DNA from: Paracentrotus lividus
Lineage: Eukaryota > Echinodermata > Echinoidea > Camarodonta > Echinidae
NCBI GenBank assembly: GCA_940671915.1
Contig: CALNVZ010003433.1
Coordinates: forward strand, 47,869,587-47,933,586
DNA: 64,000 nucleotides
Reading direction: 5' to 3'
The notes under the pieces were generated by a model, which saw nothing but the letters and a program-made list of their open reading frames with translations, was not told the DNA's origin and made no database searches. The position numbers and the translations under genes were made by a program. Of the stretch, positions 1 through 11,807 are shown in pieces; position 1 is the first letter of the stretch; each line of letters opens with the position of its first letter.

Positions 1-720
1 TAGATAATTTTTTTTTTTTTTTAATTTCAGCTCGTGCTGCGCACTCGCATTTTCTGATGAGACAAATATATCCTTTATAATCTAATTGTAGCAAAAAAAA
101 AAAGCTCTTAGAATGCACACTTTCTAGGGTGCTATATAAAAAATTTTCAGCTCGCGCTTCGCGCTCGCATTGTTTAATGAGATAAATATCTTCTTTGTAA
201 ACATAGCGAAAAAGGCTCAAAATGCACTGTTTTCCGATTGATATATTAAAAATTTTCAGCTCCCGCTTCGCTCTCGCATTGTTTAATGAGATAAATATCT
301 CATTTAAAAGCATAGCGGAAAATCGCTTAAAATGCACTGTTTTTAAGTTGATAAATCCAAAAACTTCGGCTCACGCTTTGCGCTCGCATTGTTTAATGAG
401 ATAAATATATTCTTTATAAGCATAGCGGAAAAAACGCTTAAAATGCTCTTTTTTCAGGTTGCTATATACATGTAGGCCTATATTTTAAAAAATCGGCTCG
501 CGCTTCGCGCTCGCATTGTTTAATGACTCTAAACATCTTTTTTATAAGCGTAGCGAAAAAAACACACTTAAAATGCACTGTTTTCAAGTTAATACATAAA
601 AAAAAAAAATCTGATCGTGATTCGCGCTCGCATCGTTTGATGAGATATGTATCTTTTTTATGTTCGAGAACAAAAAATGCACTGTTTTTAGTTTGATATA
701 TCAAAAGTTTTCACAACATG
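1..720. repeat. Tandem array of ~110-126 bp units with a CGCGCTTCGCG core
   Basis: Six head-to-tail units are visible, each built as TTTTCAG + GCTCGCGCTTCGCGCTCGCA + TTGTTTAATGAGATAAATAT, followed by an A-rich stretch and AAAATGCACTGTTTT. The core starts near 31, 151, 260, 370, 496 and 614, so the period drifts between about 109 and 126 bases. The core can fold as CGCG-CTT-CGCG. Units are diverged, so this is an old array, and it is truncated by the window start. Short open frames inside it are not coding. Confidence 0.85.
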
Positions 721-804
721 TCAAAGAATTTTTAAGATTTAAGAATAATCCATTTTAGTTTGATAAGTAGGAATACCGGTACTATTTTTTTTTTTTTTTT
801 TGTA

Positions 805-1647
805 GGGGAGACCGGGTATGGACGTTACAAAATTCACATTTTGGCCAGATAATGCTAATGAAAGAACTCACGCACTCCATATTGGGTTTGTAGTTAGCCT
901 ATTATGTGGCTAAAACCTGAGGCATATAAAACTTGAAAACATGTAAACACTAATTAACTACAGCTTAATTATGAAGACATTTTTTGTAACAACCTACCCC
1001 ATATACGGGTAGGTTGTTACACCATACGGGGTCAATGTTACAATATGTAAACATACGGGGTAAGTTGACAATGTGTAAATCTCTTATACCATACTTTAAT
1101 TTCAACTTTCCAGTTTCTTGACATCGTTAACAGTAGATCAAGTAGAGCTCTAGAATAGACAAAAGTAATAATAGAAAAATAAAATATTAACACCTGAAAA
1201 TTGAGACAAAATGTAATTTTACAATATGTATGTAATTGGGGTAAGTTGTTACATCAACATGGGTAGGTTGTTGTAACCTACCCCCATGGGTGATTTTACA
1301 CACAGAAATCAACTGTAGCACAGTCATTAGCAGAATTACAGGGCATGGCTAGGGGTATATTAGTGACATACATGTACTATATTTACAATACCAGACTATC
1401 ATCATGTGCCTTCAGTTGTAAGAGCTATTACAAATTTCAATTTTTGTCAAAAATTTACTTTGAACTGTAAAAAATGGTTTTTGTTGATTTACTTTTTATA
1501 AAACAACGGAGAAACCTCACGACCGGCAGTTCATCACAGCTATGTGTAGGCTGTATATAGATGCCAGTTAGCACATCCTCCTTGTTCCATCTTAGCACAC
1601 TGAGAACTGTAACAACTGACCGTGTAACTTCCATACCCGGTCTCCCC
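805..1647. mobile_element. Non-autonomous TIR element, GGGGAGACCGGG family
   Basis: The ends are inverted copies: GGGGAGACCGGGTATGGA at the left and its reverse complement TCCATACCCGGTCTCCCC at the right, extended by GTTAC/GTAAC. Internally the sequence repeats variants of GGGTAGGTTGTTAC and its complement, echoing the terminus. No open frame of note. Its relatives at 25459-27311 and 25877-26859 share the GGGGAGA tip but have different internal echo motifs. Confidence 0.8.
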
Positions 1648-2230
1648 TTATAAAAAAAAAAATATTAAAAAAAAATTAAAAGAAGCCTCGGCATTTTCAA
1701 AAAATCTGTCAACGTATGTTGTTTGGTTTTTTTTTTTTTTTTTTTTTTTTTTAGGGGGGTGGTAATTAAAAAAAAAATCCCAAAAAAACGTTGGTGAAAA
1801 TTGAGGATGTGGTCGTATATTCTAGTTCTTCTCTCTCTCTTTCGATCTTTCTTTCTTTCACCCCCTCTTTCAATGTATTATGGTGCACATCTGCAAATGT
1901 CATTATTCAGTTTATCCAAATTGTGGGTAAAATAAAATATATTAGAATTCTACTTTATCTTTATTACGTTTTCATCAATAAAACTGGGCTCTGTTGTAAT
2001 AATACACGTTATAATTATTGCTCACTTTTCTGAAATCCGGAAAATAATAATATGGACATTAATACACCACATGGTTCTAGAACAACTACCCCTAGACATT
2101 TACCTCAGGATAACAACCCCTGCCAAAAAAAAATCTACCCCCTAACTCAACACATAACCCTATTTCTGGGGGTCGTTGTCCTGAGGGTTAATGCCGAGGG
2201 GTTACTTGTCCTGATACGCACCACATTCAG
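1648..2230. other. Intergenic, A/T-rich, no gene seen
   Basis: Contains homopolymer A and T runs (around 1655-1680 and 1725-1752) and a short CT-rich stretch near 1830-1870. No splice-flanked conserved exon and no inverted repeat that I could recognise. Confidence 0.5.
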
Positions 2231-2660
2231 ACCGTAAATTGCCACCTGGTCTAAACCCACTTTGACTAATGCCCGTTTGATCTCATCCCTCATGGTCTAA
2301 TTCCATTTCGTCTACAGCTAGTTAATCTAATTACCCTTTGTTCTAATTACCACTTGCCATTTACCAATTTGTCTTATTTTCATTTCGTCTAACGTCCATT
2401 TGGTCTAATACCAATTGATTACTTCCAGTAAAAAACTGGAAATGGTCCAAAAATTCCTTTGGGAATTAGACCAAAACGCAATTTGACAATTTGGCTTTCA
2501 ATTTTGCAAATTAGACCAAGTATGTATTAGTTTGTATTTGACCAAGGAGAACTTGGACCAAATTGTAAGTAAACCAAACTGGTTAAGCCCGTGCATGTGG
2601 TATTAGACAAACAGAGAACTGGTCCAACTGAAGTTAGACCAAGTGGATATAAATTTATTC
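2231..2660. repeat. Inverted-repeat region built from CCATTTGGTCTAA motifs
   Basis: The left half repeats variants of TGGTCTAATTCCATTTCGTC; the right half repeats the complement (TTAGACCAAGTGG, GGACCAAATTG). The two halves therefore form a degenerate fold-back about 430 bases long. It is probably an old non-autonomous element, because the motif density drops abruptly at both sides. No coding potential. Confidence 0.6.
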
Positions 2661-3736
2661 AGACTCTTCTCTTTTTATCCTTTCGCCCAATCCCAAGACC
2701 ACACAAATAAATACATTACATACGTGTTTGTTTGTTTTTTTAATATGAGATTTTAGAATTTACTATAGGGCCTAATTGATCACATCATACATTCACTCAA
2801 AATCTACAATAACATGTCTTTACTATGCAGTACAATAACTCATTCTTTTAATATGTACGTATACGGGATTTTTTTTTTTTTTTTTTTTTTTCATTTTCAT
2901 AGAATATTTTATATTTCATAGAAGCTCTTCGAAAACACAAGACAAATTCATTTGCATTTTCATGAAAAATATCACAAGACACTAATTGAGAAATATATTG
3001 AAGGTCCCAAAAAACGTTGTAGAAATTTTAGAATTTTTATTATTTCATTAAAAAAAAAACCGGTACATGCAGGTATTCTGGATATATTGAATAATTGAAA
3101 ATAATCAAAACATGATAAGGTATTCTGTGCATGTTCTTTGTCTTACATGAAAAAAGGGACTAAGTCAACTTTTGATGAAAATTGAGTTTGATATCAGGGC
3201 ATTGTTCAAGTACATACCCGTCTTTGGACAAAAGGATTTTCTTAAATGTTGATTGCAATTTTGTAAGAATATTCATTTTGCAATTTCCCTTTTCCATAGA
3301 CGCGTGTACAAAATCTGGGAAAGAAATGCCATTTCCTCTGACGTTATAAAATTGGATTTAGTCCCTTTTGTATGGAAGCTCTTCAATACTTCTTGACGTT
3401 TACATCGCGAATCCCTGAAAAATGTTCCTCCGTTTGTGCGCTAAATATTACTAAATAAAGTAGTATAATTATTTTGATATTCATATTTTGAAACTTTTTA
3501 AGTTATATGATAATTTCTTTGGTCTCGCTTCATTGGGTTTTGAACAGAGAGTATGTTATGTAACAACAGTGGATTTCAGCCCATTCCACGTCTGCTCTTC
3601 TACATTTTCTGCACTCTCTTAAAGTCCCAGAACGGACTGCGAAAAGAAAACCCAAATTACATATAAAACAAAAGCTAATAATTTTTCATAATACAACCAT
3701 TCCCAATTTAAGCGTTTTTATTGTCCATCTAGAAAG
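2661..3736. other. Intergenic, nothing recognised
   Basis: A/T-rich sequence with a poly-T run near 2871-2891. No conserved exon, no tandem array and no clear inverted repeat seen. Confidence 0.45.
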
Positions 3737-4091
3737 TATTTCATTAAAAATGTGATCGAAACCAAACCAGGCCATCCCTCCCAAGTACTCGAAAAAGTAC
3801 CCCTATTCTAATGGCGCGGCTGATGACGTCAAAAAATGTTAACGGAATGCTACATGCTAAATGTTGAATAAATTTACCCTTTCATTCCAACAATAGAATT
3901 CTAGCACACATGGGTCTATTGTTCTGACATAGCAATACAAACGTGTTTTATAAAGGCTGAACCCAATCATGCCTGGCCGTAGCATTCCCTTCATTCTTTG
4001 ACGTCATCAACCGCGCCATTAAAATAGGGGTAACTTTTCGAGTATTTGGGAGGGATGGCTTGGTTGAGGTTCGATCATCTTTTTATGAATA
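3737..4091. mobile_element. Palindromic MITE (~355 bp)
   Basis: Two imperfect inverted arms of roughly 100 bases face each other. The left arm contains GGCCATCCCTCCCAAGTACT and GGCGCGGCTGATGACGTCA; the right contains TGACGTCATCAACCGCGCC and AGTATTTGGGAGGGATGGC. The centre carries unrelated sequence. A TGACGTCA palindrome (CRE-like) occurs in both arms simply because the arms are complementary. Non-coding; typical fold-back MITE layout. Confidence 0.85.
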
Positions 4092-4870
4092 CTGTTATGA
4101 AAATTGAATTTATTTTGGGGGCATTTATGTTATACGCCTAATAGCTTTCGATCGATGTAAGGTTGTATTTACTCCGTCCACGGTCTTTAAGATTATGTGA
4201 AAGCAAACACAATCAGTGGAACTTTGACTAGTTTTCATAAAAGCAACAAAAAAAGTGAAACAAAAAATAAGGTATGTTATTTCCATCGGCTGTTATATCA
4301 GTAGTATGTATTTCCTTTTTTATTAAATTTAGAATGAGGCAAAAAAAAACAATTGTGTTATAAAAAGCCTTTTTATTCAAAAACCAAAGAAGCGAGATAT
4401 TTAAAATTTTCAAAGGAATCGCAGAATTATGCTTTCAAAATAAACAAGATTTGTTGAGAAAAAGACCTGATTACTTTGTGATGAATGAAAGGGACATTTT
4501 GGGGGGCGTGCATGTATCGGGTATGGTTTATAGGATATGATTTTTAAGTGGTACAAAAATTCAATATGCAACATTCCAATTATTATTGCCCATAATGAAT
4601 TTGATCTACACTGGCGTTACATTAAAAAAAAACACACAATTAATGAACAGGTTCTGATAACAAAATATATATTCTTTATTGTTGAGTGATAAGATAAAAT
4701 TGTGCATCATTCATATACATGAATGTAACTCAAAAATGAATTATTAATAACAATAATTGAAGATAAATTATTAGTAACAAGAAACCGTCCCGTTAGTAAT
4801 AGTATCATTAACCAACTTTACTTCAATTTGATGTATTTGAATCTTTGAATTCGATCTAATAGTGGTTATA
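4092..4870. other. Intergenic downstream of the protease gene
   Basis: A/T-rich with no recognised gene. A minus-strand AATAAA lies at 4675-4680, about 750 bases beyond the protease stop codon and past a MITE. It is the first clear polyadenylation signal I noticed in that direction, but its use is unproven. Confidence 0.4.
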
Positions 4871-5381
4871 CAGGGCATCCCAAATAAAAGGAAACACAAC
4901 TTTCAGAGCCTCGTATCAAATTTGTATATCGTATGTGTCATTATATTTTATATCATGACAAAGAGTGACTCTTATTTTATCATGTGATACCAAAATAATA
5001 CCTGTACTGTCGTGGATGACTGAGCACTCGAGTTTTTAAAAACTTTGGTCAAAACTTTGTACCATGGTTTATCAGAAGCAGACCTGACTTTCTGATCATG
5101 CTGATCATTCATTCTTTGTTTAAAGCCACTCTTCCTGATTCCATTCATAACGGGCAAAGGATTATTTGCACTATTGAAATGCAAGGGCGTGCGATTTTTA
5201 CCCTTGCTTTTTTAAATCCCAAGTGCTCAATCATCCGTCACAAGACAGGTAAAAGTTTGGTATCATTGGATAGAATACGAGTTACTCTTCACCATGAAAT
5301 AATTCGCAAGGTCGCACAAGCCACATGATTTTAAAATGAGACTCTCAAAGTTGAGTTTACTTTTTTTTCTGGGACGCACTG
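4871..5381. mobile_element. TA-flanked MITE (Tc1/mariner-type ends), ~511 bp
   Basis: The left end CAGGGCATCCCA and the right end TGGGACGCACTG are imperfect inverted copies, each continuing into an A/T-rich stretch and then AACTTT(CA/GA)GAG. Both sides are flanked by TA (4869-4870 and 5382-5383), the usual duplication of the Tc1/mariner superfamily. The interior is itself partly palindromic and has no transposase. It lies only about 50 bases beyond the protease stop codon, so it may be part of that transcript's 3' UTR. Confidence 0.75.
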
Positions 5382-5431
5382 TATATATCAAGGTGCTGAT
5401 AATTTACATAATCATTATACCAATAGGTAGT

Positions 5432-5571
5432 CTATGGAACGTAAAGGAGGCGATTCGGAGAGCCGCGACCAGGGTTCATGACCTTGTTAGTAGAAGAATA
5501 TTCAATAAGTTTGGCTTTCAGGTCAGCAGGGGATAGAGACGGGTCTGCGGTCAGTTGTATAGCGATAGCGC
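5432..5571 (-). CDS. Subtilisin-like protease, last coding exon (C-terminal end)
   Basis: Final exon of the S8 protease. It enters with two bases of a split Gly codon and encodes AIAIQLTADPSLSPADLKAK, continuing to SPNRLLYVP and a TAG stop at 5432-5434. The last 45 residues match the end of the proteinase K/aqualysin catalytic domain in layout: the helix after the catalytic Ser, a D-x-S-L-(S/T)-P-A motif, and the closing SPN-R-LLYV strand. The acceptor reads TTAATATAG before the exon. Phase (1/2) agrees with the preceding Ser exon at 6578. Codons are intact. The stop directly after LLYVP means this protein has no C-terminal extension, as in simple secreted proteinase K-type enzymes. Confidence 0.9.
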
Positions 5572-5860
5572 CTATATTAATCAAAACAAAAAGACATTTG
5601 GATGTACATAACAATAGCAAATATAGCATCATATCGCACAATATAATGTTGCACATCGCATGATATATGATATAATATTTCTATGTGTTTTAAATTTAAA
5701 TATTTATTGAAGGAATATGCGAAAACAATTATACATTGATAACAAGATAGCATTATATTATAGCAATTAAAAAAAAATCCTTCCTCCCTATCCTCCTTTT
5801 TGGATAAAATAAAAAAAGAGTTGCCCATTGGCTGTTGTATATGTAATCTCTTTCACACAC

Positions 5861-5863
<3 letters not shown>

Positions 5864-5898
<35 letters not shown>

Positions 5899-5940
5899 AC
5901 ACACACACACACGCTCACACACACACACACACACACACAC
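5864..5940. repeat. Compound (TC)n-(AC)n microsatellite
   Basis: Alternating TC from about 5864 to 5894 runs into AC to about 5940, interrupted once by GCTC. It lies in the protease intron next to the last exon. Open frames here (strings of V/C or R/E) are repeat artefacts. Confidence 0.95.
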
Positions 5941-6007
5941 CCACGAAATATGGCCCCTTGTTGAACGTGTGTTGCAGTGATTCCTCTTATTTTGATACAG
6001 GCGAAAT

Positions 6008-6115
6008 AAGGACGGTAGACAAATCGAAACGTAGCTCTCATATTCCTTATTCCTATTGGCCGAAAGCTTGTAATAAAAAGGAATAAGAGAGCTACGTTTC
6101 GATTTGTATACCGTC

Positions 6116-6149
<34 letters not shown>
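6008..6149. repeat. Hairpin element followed by (TA)n
   Basis: Arms 6008-6049 and 6078-6118 are nearly perfect inverted copies (AAGGACGGTAGACAAATCG and its complement), separated by about 28 bases. The right arm abuts a (TA)15 run to 6149. It could be a very short fold-back MITE inserted at a TA tract. Located in a protease intron. Confidence 0.8.
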
Positions 6150-6151
<2 letters not shown>

Positions 6152-6575
6152 TCCTTAAATTTATGTTACTTTTCAGATGGTTTCCGAAGAAGTCTATTAA
6201 AGACGAAAGCTTATCTGAAGCATAGTCTCCTGCGTCATTCCTTTGCTTTGAACTCTCTATATATCACATTATGCTTTTCTACAACAAAGCAAAAGCGTTT
6301 AGTACGAGCATCCTCATTATCTCACTAATATATCATTCATGTATTTCCGACACTTTTTTGTATATTGTGAAAGACAAGACTTATCCCTTTCCATTCCTGA
6401 CCAGACCCGATCATTTCTGAAACAAAACAAAGACAAAGGCCCCGAAATAAAATTTTGGTAGGTGGGGCCATATCAATGAATAAACTAATGTCTAGCAATC
6501 AGGAGGTCTCAGATTTGAATCTCGATGGAATCACATTTTCTTTGCCCATTTTTCGCAAATTAAAGATAAACACTA

Positions 6576-6806
<231 letters not shown>

Positions 6807-6980
6807 TCAGTCGAATGGCCAAAAATAAATATATAATGATTTTATAAATTATCATGGTAACATATTCTTTTAGACAACTTGGCAATAAGTATTCGAAATG
6901 ACAAATTACAACATAAAGGCATTAAGTCAAACTGAAAGGATAAAACAATGTTATCGCCATGTCGACGAATTAAATAATAT

Positions 6981-6982
<2 letters not shown>

Positions 6983-7025
<43 letters not shown>
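6983..7025. repeat. (CT)n microsatellite
   Basis: About 21 CT units inside the intron between the Ser exon and the upstream exon. An open frame of alternating L and S across it is a repeat artefact. Confidence 0.95.
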
Positions 7026-7028
<3 letters not shown>

Positions 7029-7230
7029 ACCCTCCCTACATGAAGATCTGCTTTTTCTGTCTCTGTCTAGGCCTATATATTCTTTCTTTTTCGTTACATG
7101 TTGTCGTACATGTCATATAAGATCAGGCTCCTTTAATCTCAGTAGTTGATTTTTCTTTCTTTAGCAAAAATGTTTCATTACAAGAGTTAGACAAAGGCTT
7201 AACTGATACACGCTATCATCAAATATTTAC

Positions 7231-7415
7231 ATCATTCCCTCGTGCAGGGCTATAATAGCAGGCATCTTCATTAGAATTTCCTGCCGCTGCAACGGTAGCG
7301 ATCCCGGCATCAATCATACCCTGAACGGCATCGTCAACGGCATTGTTTCCGTACCCTCCTATGGACATGGAAGCTACTGCTGGTTTCACTGCAGATCCCG
7401 CCACGTAATCCACAC
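7231..7415 (-). CDS. Subtilisin-like protease, substrate-groove and oxyanion exon
   Basis: This exon enters with two bases of Gly after TTTTTAG and leaves in phase 0 before GTAAAT. It encodes VDYVAGSAVKPAVASMSIGG, then the helix YGNNAVDDAVQGMIDAGIAT, and VAAAGNSNEDACYYSPARGND. The Asn in AAAGNSNEDA is the oxyanion-hole residue of S8 proteases; MSIGG is the S1-pocket strand (family MSLGG). Length 185 bases (2 + 61 codons) fits the neighbouring phases exactly. The Cys in EDACYYSP lies where many members have a small or polar residue and might form a disulfide; that is an inference. Confidence 0.93.
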
Positions 7416-7452
7416 CTAAAAATCAACGGAACAAACATTAGAAAATCTACAT

Positions 7453-7760
7453 AGTGCGTACCAGAAAAAAAAAGTAAACCCAAATTTGAGAGCTTCATGT
7501 TAAAATTTTATAGCTTATGTAAACTTGATATTTGTTTCGTGGTAAAGAGTAACTCATTTTCTATTTAATGATACCAAACTTATACCTGTGTTGTGATGGA
7601 TGGCTGAGCACTCTGGCTTTAAATGCGAAGCGTCAAAATTCAAATGTTCCAAGCTTGAGGAGAAGCAGCCATTGCATTTCAATAGACCAAGAAATCCATT
7701 GTCCCTTATGAATGGACTAATTAGGAAGGCTGATCTCACACAAATACTAGCGAGTTTTCG
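7453..7760. mobile_element. Truncated relative of the MITE at 4871-5381
   Basis: It starts AGTGCGTACCAGAAAAAAAA and then AGTAAACCCAAATTTGAGAG, like one end of the 4871 element. It shares internal text such as GTGATGGATGGCTGAGCACT and ATGAATGGA(C/A)T. The opposite terminus is missing, so this is a decayed partial copy in a protease intron. Confidence 0.6.
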
Positions 7761-8498
7761 CAGGACTACGGGGAGCTTATCTAGAACGTTAGCAAAAAAG
7801 AGGGCACTATTTTCAAAATACCAGCAAACCCTCGTTTTCTATCTTCTTCAATAACTTTGAATAAAAGTTTCCAATGGTAACCGCACATGTTCCCTTTGGC
7901 TTGTGAGACATTGTAACGTCTATTGTTGCAATAAGAATTCAATCCAAAGGCTACTTTACCGGGGATACCTATTTTTTTTTTTTTTTCATACCAAGGTTTT
8001 ATTGTGACAAATGCATCTATGCGTATAACAGCTGACCTAAAACATTGCTGATATGAAAAGAAATAACCTACCGCCCAGCCTTTATGATTAGTCAAATCAA
8101 AGTATGCTTCTTTTATGTTTTAGCAAAGGGGGAAATGCCTGTATACATTCCTATCAAAGCGCTCGCTTATTATAACTGACTTACGTTCTCAGCTGAGAAC
8201 CTAGATACGTTCTACGTTTCGGGAGAACGTACATTTCCCCAAAATAGCGTTGTAGATTTTGACAACGGGGAGCTATCTCTTGTAGCTAGGGGAAACCCTC
8301 GTTTGTGCACACGAAAACTTGTAATTTAAACGCTTGCCAGCCGTTTCTAGCAAATACCAGTTTTACACACTCTTTTTCCTGTACTAACAGTATGCAGGAG
8401 TTTGGGTTTGAGCTATTTTGAAAATAAAGTCATTCATAAAGCTAACGTTCTAGATTAGCCTCCCCGTAGTCCAGCGAAAGCTCCCTAATGAATGATCA

Positions 8499-9534
8499 GG
8501 GGGTCGTTTCACGAAACCATGGACAAGTTAGTCATATCTTTATCCGCCAACCACGTACGGAATTAGCTCCAATCTTACTAAGTCAGTTACACGAAGCTCT
8601 TTCCAAGCGCAAGCGAGACAACTTGTGATATCAAAATTATTTGAGAAGATGTCAACGAGTGATAGCCTTAATCACGGTTTCGCTGATATTTAGAAATTAT
8701 GTTTTTAGCGTAATTTTCAATATTATCGAAAACTGACGTGATAAAATCGGTCAAACAATGTAAAAACCAAAAACAATTTATAAAATGTGTATTAAAATGC
8801 AAATTGTCACTTATTGCATACATTTAAAAGGTTTTGATCATGAAATTAATAAGACCACGTCGGAACATACCCCCGCATGTGCTAATTTGATAGTTTCGTA
8901 AAACAGTCTAGGAAAAATTATGCTCGCCGAAAATGGAGCTCGATTGAGGTATTTTTCTATATTTTTTATTTGCTGACAAAAGGAAATCAAGAATACATAG
9001 CAATTTTTAAAAATATCTATTCAAAATTACTATAAAAATATTTTGGGACTGAAAAAATGATTTTACAAACTAGTCTATATATACGGGTCTCTTTATGTAG
9101 CTTTATGGTAGGCTACATGATGCTAATAAAATTCACTCAATATTATTTCTTGACTGGATATATTTACTACATAATATTTCTTAATTGGATATTTAAAAAA
9201 GCACTCAATCGTTAACAACCATTTATTTTCGCATATTAGACGAAAAACTTGAGGTTGTCACATTTTAATTTGAACATAAATGAGAAAATCCTGAGTGCCG
9301 CTGCAAATAGAATTCGCCTAAACCGATCGCTTGCCATAAATTGCATTTGATTGACGTGTAATTAAGCGCTTTCAAAAAGATATGACAGGTCCGGAGCCGT
9401 CATAAGTATTTAGTTAGCTTGTTGTCCTCGATCTTGTCAGAGAGGGCTTCGTGGAGCCCGCTTGTGGGCAAGTTGTTCATTATCTCCGATTTAGTCAAGA
9501 AGTTAGACTTATGACGGTTTCTTGAAACACCCCC
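8499..9534. mobile_element. TIR element (~1.04 kb) with GGGGGTSGTTTC ends
   Basis: Left end GGGGGTCGTTTCACGAAACC, right end GGTTTCTTGAAACACCCCC. These are imperfect inverted termini. The interior is A/T-rich, with no open frame longer than about 60 codons. Probably a non-autonomous DNA transposon in the intron between the 7231 and 10363 exons. Confidence 0.6.
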
Positions 9535-9949
9535 AGAAAGCCAGGATTCTTCTGATTAAACTTGGAACATATTGTTTTTGACCAAAATCTTTTAGAACTC
9601 GAGTGGTCAGTGATCCTTGACAGTTCAGGCCGACCATTTTCCCACGAGTCCTCGGTCCCACGAGGCCGAGGGTCCACGAGACCGATTTTTCTCATATTGC
9701 ATTTTTTTTTTATTAGGATGTTTGAGTCAAAAATTGACAAAATTTACGGTGGAAATGTTTGCCCTGAGCACACTCTCCAATGAATACTAAATTCATTATC
9801 TTGTAAGTTGCGAATAATAACGACGGGCATTGATTTGCTGCAGCTTTGGTGAATCGGGGAAATATTATGATTTATCATGTGTGTATTCTGAGGGGGCCCA
9901 CGGGGCACTGGCCACGGATAGGGGAAAAGGATGAAAGGAACTATAGAAA

Positions 9950-10150
9950 AGAAAGAGAGAGAGGGGGGAGAGAGAGAGAGAGAAAAGGAGGGAAAGAAGA
10001 GAAAGAGAAAAGGGGGGGAAGAAGACAAAGGGGATAAGGGGCAAAAGACAAAGGGAAAAAAAAAATAATAAAATAATAATAAATAAAAGGGAGGGAAGAA
10101 AAGAAGAGCCGGAGAGAGAGGGAGAGAGAGAGAGAGAAGAGAGAAAAACA
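9950..10150 (+). repeat. Purine-rich (GA/GGA) low-complexity tract
   Basis: Almost pure A/G over about 200 bases, including an AT-rich patch near 10060-10085. The 194-residue minus-strand open frame across it (runs of S, L, P, F) is composition-driven and has no conserved domain. Confidence 0.85.
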
Positions 10151-10362
10151 CGGGGCGCAAAATTTGTTTTATTGGATGAACGATATTATCACTATTTCCA
10201 TTGCTGACTACGACTACGGGAAAAGGGGATTTTTTTTTAATGCAACGCCGAACGTAACTCAACATAAGTGTCTGCGTGACTAGCATCAAATTTTTTATTA
10301 ATGTTTTTTTATTATTATTATTTATCATTATTTTTATTATGATTATTATTATTCTTGTTTAC

Positions 10363-10504
10363 CTGCTATTACGTCACTCCATGATCCGGAACCTCTGCAA
10401 TTAAGGACTCGTACTCCATACAGTTTAACACCAGATGCCACTCCATACATATTAGATCCTACTGTCCCAGCACAATGGGTGCCATGACCCTGACAGTCAA
10501 TACC
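10363..10504 (-). CDS. Subtilisin-like protease, catalytic His exon
   Basis: Exon of 142 bases, phase 0 to phase 1, flanked by CTTCAG and G|GTAAAC. It encodes [20 protein letters not shown], then [20 protein letters not shown] and SWSDVIA plus the first base of Gly. [12 protein letters not shown] is the S8 active-site His motif, and the Cys after His and GV(A)xxVxLxGVRVLxCxGSG identify the proteinase K subgroup. The Cys in the motif and the one in VLNCRG are at positions where family members place disulfide or free cysteines. It joins in frame to the exon at 7231 to give ...DVIAGVDYVAGS, as in the family. Confidence 0.94.
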
Positions 10505-10573
10505 CTGAAGAAAAAAAAACAAAACAAAACAAACAAACGATCAAATGGATACATGATCTTTGAGCAACCATTT

Positions 10574-10829
10574 GGGTGGTATCTCACCTCGCGGAGACGT
10601 CTCCGTGACGGAATCGCTTCCGTGACGGATAAAAAGTCTCAGAGACATCTCCGCGACAATTTTCAAAAACTTTTCAAAGCAGTTTCAAAGAACCGTCACA
10701 AAGTAGTATCTGAAAATCATGAAACATCTCAGAGATGTCTCCGCGACGTCTCCGAAATACGTCTCAAAGTTGTTTCAAATCCGTCTCAATGTTGTTGTAA
10801 AGTAGTTTCCGCGAAGTGAGATACCACCC
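10574..10829. mobile_element. Harbinger-like MITE copy 1 (TTT target duplication)
   Basis: Termini GGGTGGTATCTCACCTCGCG and CGCGAAGTGAGATACCACCC are inverted. The element is flanked on both sides by TTT (10571-10573, 10830-10832). The interior repeats GAGACGTCTCCG-type palindromes. Length 256 bases, no coding potential. It sits 70 bases from the protease His exon, on the 5' side of that exon in the gene's own direction. Confidence 0.88.
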
Positions 10830-10928
10830 TTTGTCACTTTGAAAGAAATTATTTTATCAACAACTTCTATAATTGTTCTTGAAACTGAATGGTAGGACGC
10901 CCCCCCCCCCCTCCCCGGTCCCCCTTTC

Positions 10929-11225
10929 ACCCTCTTTGTGCTATTCTCAGACAAGGTGAGTGAAAATTATGTAGCCATGTGGCTACAAAGCACAAAGAGG
11001 GTTGATAGAGTACCGAAGTGTTGACATCATAATCGCCTGTCGTCCCAGTTACTGGTTCTAAAAAAAAAAAAGCCTGTGCATGAGGTTTAGCCAGCAACGA
11101 GTTAGACTAGGGCACATACACAAACAGGTTTCGGTGCGATCATGTTGCTATTGTTCAACATCACATTGTTTAGAACCAACAACCATGGCAACAACACCGG
11201 TAGGACATCACACTTCGGTACTCTA
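10929..11225. repeat. Two nested inverted repeats (possible MITE)
   Basis: CCCTCTTTGTGC near 10929 faces GCACAAAGAGGG near 11000, and AGAGTACCGAAGTGTTGACATC faces GATGTCACACTTCGGTACTCT-like sequence ending about 11225. A C-rich run precedes it at about 10900. It looks like one or two small fold-back elements; boundaries are approximate. Confidence 0.5.
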
Positions 11226-11451
11226 TTGACCAGTTACTAAGTTTACTAAGTTATTATAATTTATCCATGTTTTTTCCTGGCGACAAAGTAACAAGATATT
11301 CAAACAACCTGTAATAAAAGAATGTACTACAATACATGAAATCCAGTTTGCATACATGATTTGTTGATATGTCAGGCAAGCATCAGGCAAGCTTTCAGGT
11401 TGTCAAGAACAACCTTTGTATAAAAAGTATGCACAAAATTTGGACATGTTA

Positions 11452-11628
11452 GGGTGGTATCTCACTTCGCAGAGACGTCTCCGCGACGGAATCCTTTGTG
11501 CCATATAAAAGGTATTAGAAACGTCTCCGAAATTAAGAAAATTGATGAGAAAGAGGAGACTGAGCTAATGGCAAAATCATGTGGACAAATTCGTCTCAAA
11601 CTTGTTTCCGCGAAGTGAGATACCACCC
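11452..11628. mobile_element. Harbinger-like MITE copy 2 (TTA target duplication)
   Basis: Ends GGGTGGTATCTCACTTCGCA and CGCGAAGTGAGATACCACCC, flanked by TTA at 11449-11451 and 11629-11631. 177 bases. Same family as 10574-10829; the interior differs by deletion. Confidence 0.9.
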
Positions 11629-11807
11629 TTAGTAAACTGGTCTATTTGAAAACAGTTCTTAAATGGCCTTCCAATCTCTACCAGTAGGCCTAAAAGAATC
11701 CTTAAACCTAGAATAGAATAGACTGAGAGCGAAGGAAGCAGGCAGGTCATGATGATGTATTCCAGACATCCTGGTAACATCGCATTGAATTTACATGACT
11801 TGTGTTA

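Noticed and set aside
9744-10328. 194-codon minus-strand frame rich in S, L, P and F
   Set aside because: It runs along a purine-rich tract; no domain, no splice context, composition-driven.
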